Positions 12,919 through 13,759 of a stretch of DNA of 13,759 nucleotides are shown piece after piece (the stretch's first letter is position 1; every line of letters starts with the position of its first letter). Where the stretch lies: assembly GCA_937924345.1 (NCBI GenBank), contig CALDTD010000232.1, positions 1 through 13,759 on the forward strand. Direction: 5' to 3'. Under the pieces are notes generated by a model. The model searched no databases and was not told the DNA's origin. It saw nothing but the letters and a program-made list of their open reading frames with translations. The position numbers and the translations under genes are program-made. Source of the stretch: an uncultured Flavobacteriales bacterium. GTDB taxonomy: Bacteria; Bacteroidota; Bacteroidia; Flavobacteriales_D; Parvicellaceae.

Positions 12919-13759
12919 TTAATTCACTACCAGCTTCGATTGGTAGTGTTGTCCTTCTATATCTTTAACAATAATCATATAGATTCCGGTTGTTAAACTC
13001 TCTACCGAGATAGTCGTTTTAGTTGCGTTTGGTTTATATGACTGGACTAACAAGCCTTGTGTAGTTGTTAATTTTATACTCGATATATATTTGTGCTCTT
13101 TCTCTTCTCCTATCAGTAATATATTTGTTGAACTGCTCGCAGGATTTGGATACGCTAACACAAAAGTGTTATCTGTTTCCTTTAAATGATCGCTAATTAG
13201 AATTTTTGTATCGTTTGTTCTGATGTAATCATTATAATCGAACTGTATATCTGCATTGTTAAAAATTGGTGTATATGGAGCTAAATTTTGCTTAGGTAAA
13301 ATGGAGAAAGTCACATATCCCATACTTCCTTCTGGATTACTAGCCGAATCTGGTAATTCTATTTTATAATTGACCCAATTAACTACACCATCGGTAAGAG
13401 ATACTGAGAATGGATGTGAAGAACTTTCTACTTGAAACGAACTCCAATCTAAATCCACTGATAACGTATCTATAATTCGGACAATACGAGCTGCATAAGT
13501 TCCTAAATTTTGAAATCTAATTTTATAGATTAAACGGTCATTTCTATTCGCTATAGCTTGTTCTCCTGAACCTTCTACTAGAACAGCTTTGTCGTTTGGA
13601 TCTAAAGAACCAACTACAACATCGGTCATTGAGTAAGTATTGTTTGATGTACTACATTCATTACCTGCATAGGTTAATGAAGCATTTACTGTTACCACCT
13701 CATCTAGAATAGCATCTACACCTACCGAATCTGTTAAGTTAAAAATAGTATCTGATAAG
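12919..13759 (-). CDS. T9SS cargo protein with DUF7619-like domain, 3' part (runs off the right edge)
   Basis: Only the last 280 codons or so are in the window; the frame stays open to the right edge (LSDTIFNLTDSVGVDAILDE can be read upstream of the GTG at 13698). The first part is a conserved-repeat domain of the DUF7619 type found in secreted Bacteroidota adhesins: SLDPNDKAVLVEGSGEQAI, LIYKIRFQNLGTYAARIVRI, IDTLSVDLDWSSFQ, and FNNADIQFDYNDYIRTND. The C-terminus is a type A T9SS sorting domain: FVLAYPNPASSSTNILL, then LTTGIYMIIVKDIEGQHYQSK and the terminal KLVVN. The protein is therefore exported through the outer membrane and anchored or released at the surface. The missing N-terminal region would carry the signal peptide and any binding domains. 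Confidence 0.9.
   Translation of the reverse strand, partial: LSDTIFNLTDSVGVDAILDEVVTVNASLTYAGNECSTSNNTYSMTDVVVGSLDPNDKAVLVEGSGEQAIANRNDRLIYKIRFQNLGTYAARIVRIIDTLSVDLDWSSFQVESSSHPFSVSLTDGVVNWVNYKIELPDSASNPEGSMGYVTFSILPKQNLAPYTPIFNNADIQFDYNDYIRTNDTKILISDHLKETDNTFVLAYPNPASSSTNILLIGEEKEHKYISSIKLTTTQGLLVQSYKPNATKTTISVESLTTGIYMIIVKDIEGQHYQSKLVVN
12925..12948 (-). other. Inverted repeat at the 3' end of the right-hand T9SS gene
   Basis: On the minus strand CACTACCA and TGGTAGTG form a perfect 8-bp stem around an 8-base loop. The repeat lies in the final codons (HYQSKLVV), 3 bases before the stop codon. It lacks a T-tract, so it is not a classic terminator; it could stabilise the mRNA end or be chance. 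Confidence 0.4.

Overview
The window looks like chromosomal DNA from a member of the Bacteroidota, most likely order Flavobacteriales. The base composition is strongly AT-rich. Every complete gene stops with TAA, except the transglutaminase-like gene, which uses TAG. Several upstream regions carry the Bacteroidota -7 promoter element TAnnTTTG. Two proteins end in type A sorting domains of the type IX secretion system (T9SS), a system confined to this phylum. DUF5777 and DUF7619-type domains point the same way. I see no rRNA, tRNA, CRISPR array, insertion sequence or phage gene. The gene is ordinary chromosome in layout, with four blocks of alternating strand and no gene-free stretch above about 110 bases.

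Block 1 (+, about 95-4948): trxB (thioredoxin reductase) with its own promoter and a clear terminator; a DUF4442 hotdog-fold protein; a secreted Lys/Ala-rich coiled-coil protein; and a large secreted LamG-like T9SS cargo gene. The cargo gene is split by one in-frame TGA at 4352-4354. The reading frame then continues without shift for 197 more codons, through a normal T9SS sorting domain.

Block 2 (-, 7479-4951): a GNAT acetyltransferase with a cysteine-rich tail, then ribD (riboflavin synthesis) overlapping by 8 bases with an EamA/DMT-type ten-helix transporter. Blocks 1 and 2 converge with only 2 bases between stop codons.

Block 3 (+, 7584-8872): three tandem paralogous small TRL-family lipoproteins, then an unrecognised secreted protein. 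A strong intrinsic terminator follows the third TRL gene but lies inside the first codons of that last gene.

Block 4 (-, from the right edge to 8885): the 3' part of another T9SS cargo gene, a hotdog acyl-CoA thioesterase, a biotin carboxylase subunit of an acyl-CoA carboxylase, a DUF5777 outer-membrane beta-barrel protein, and a membrane-anchored transglutaminase-like protein. The last three are 8-10 bases apart and form an operon that mixes acyl-CoA metabolism with cell-envelope proteins.

No clear new defence or mobile system is present. The observations most worth following are the in-frame TGA in the T9SS cargo gene, the TRL lipoprotein triplet with its internal terminator, and the accC-DUF5777-transglutaminase operon.
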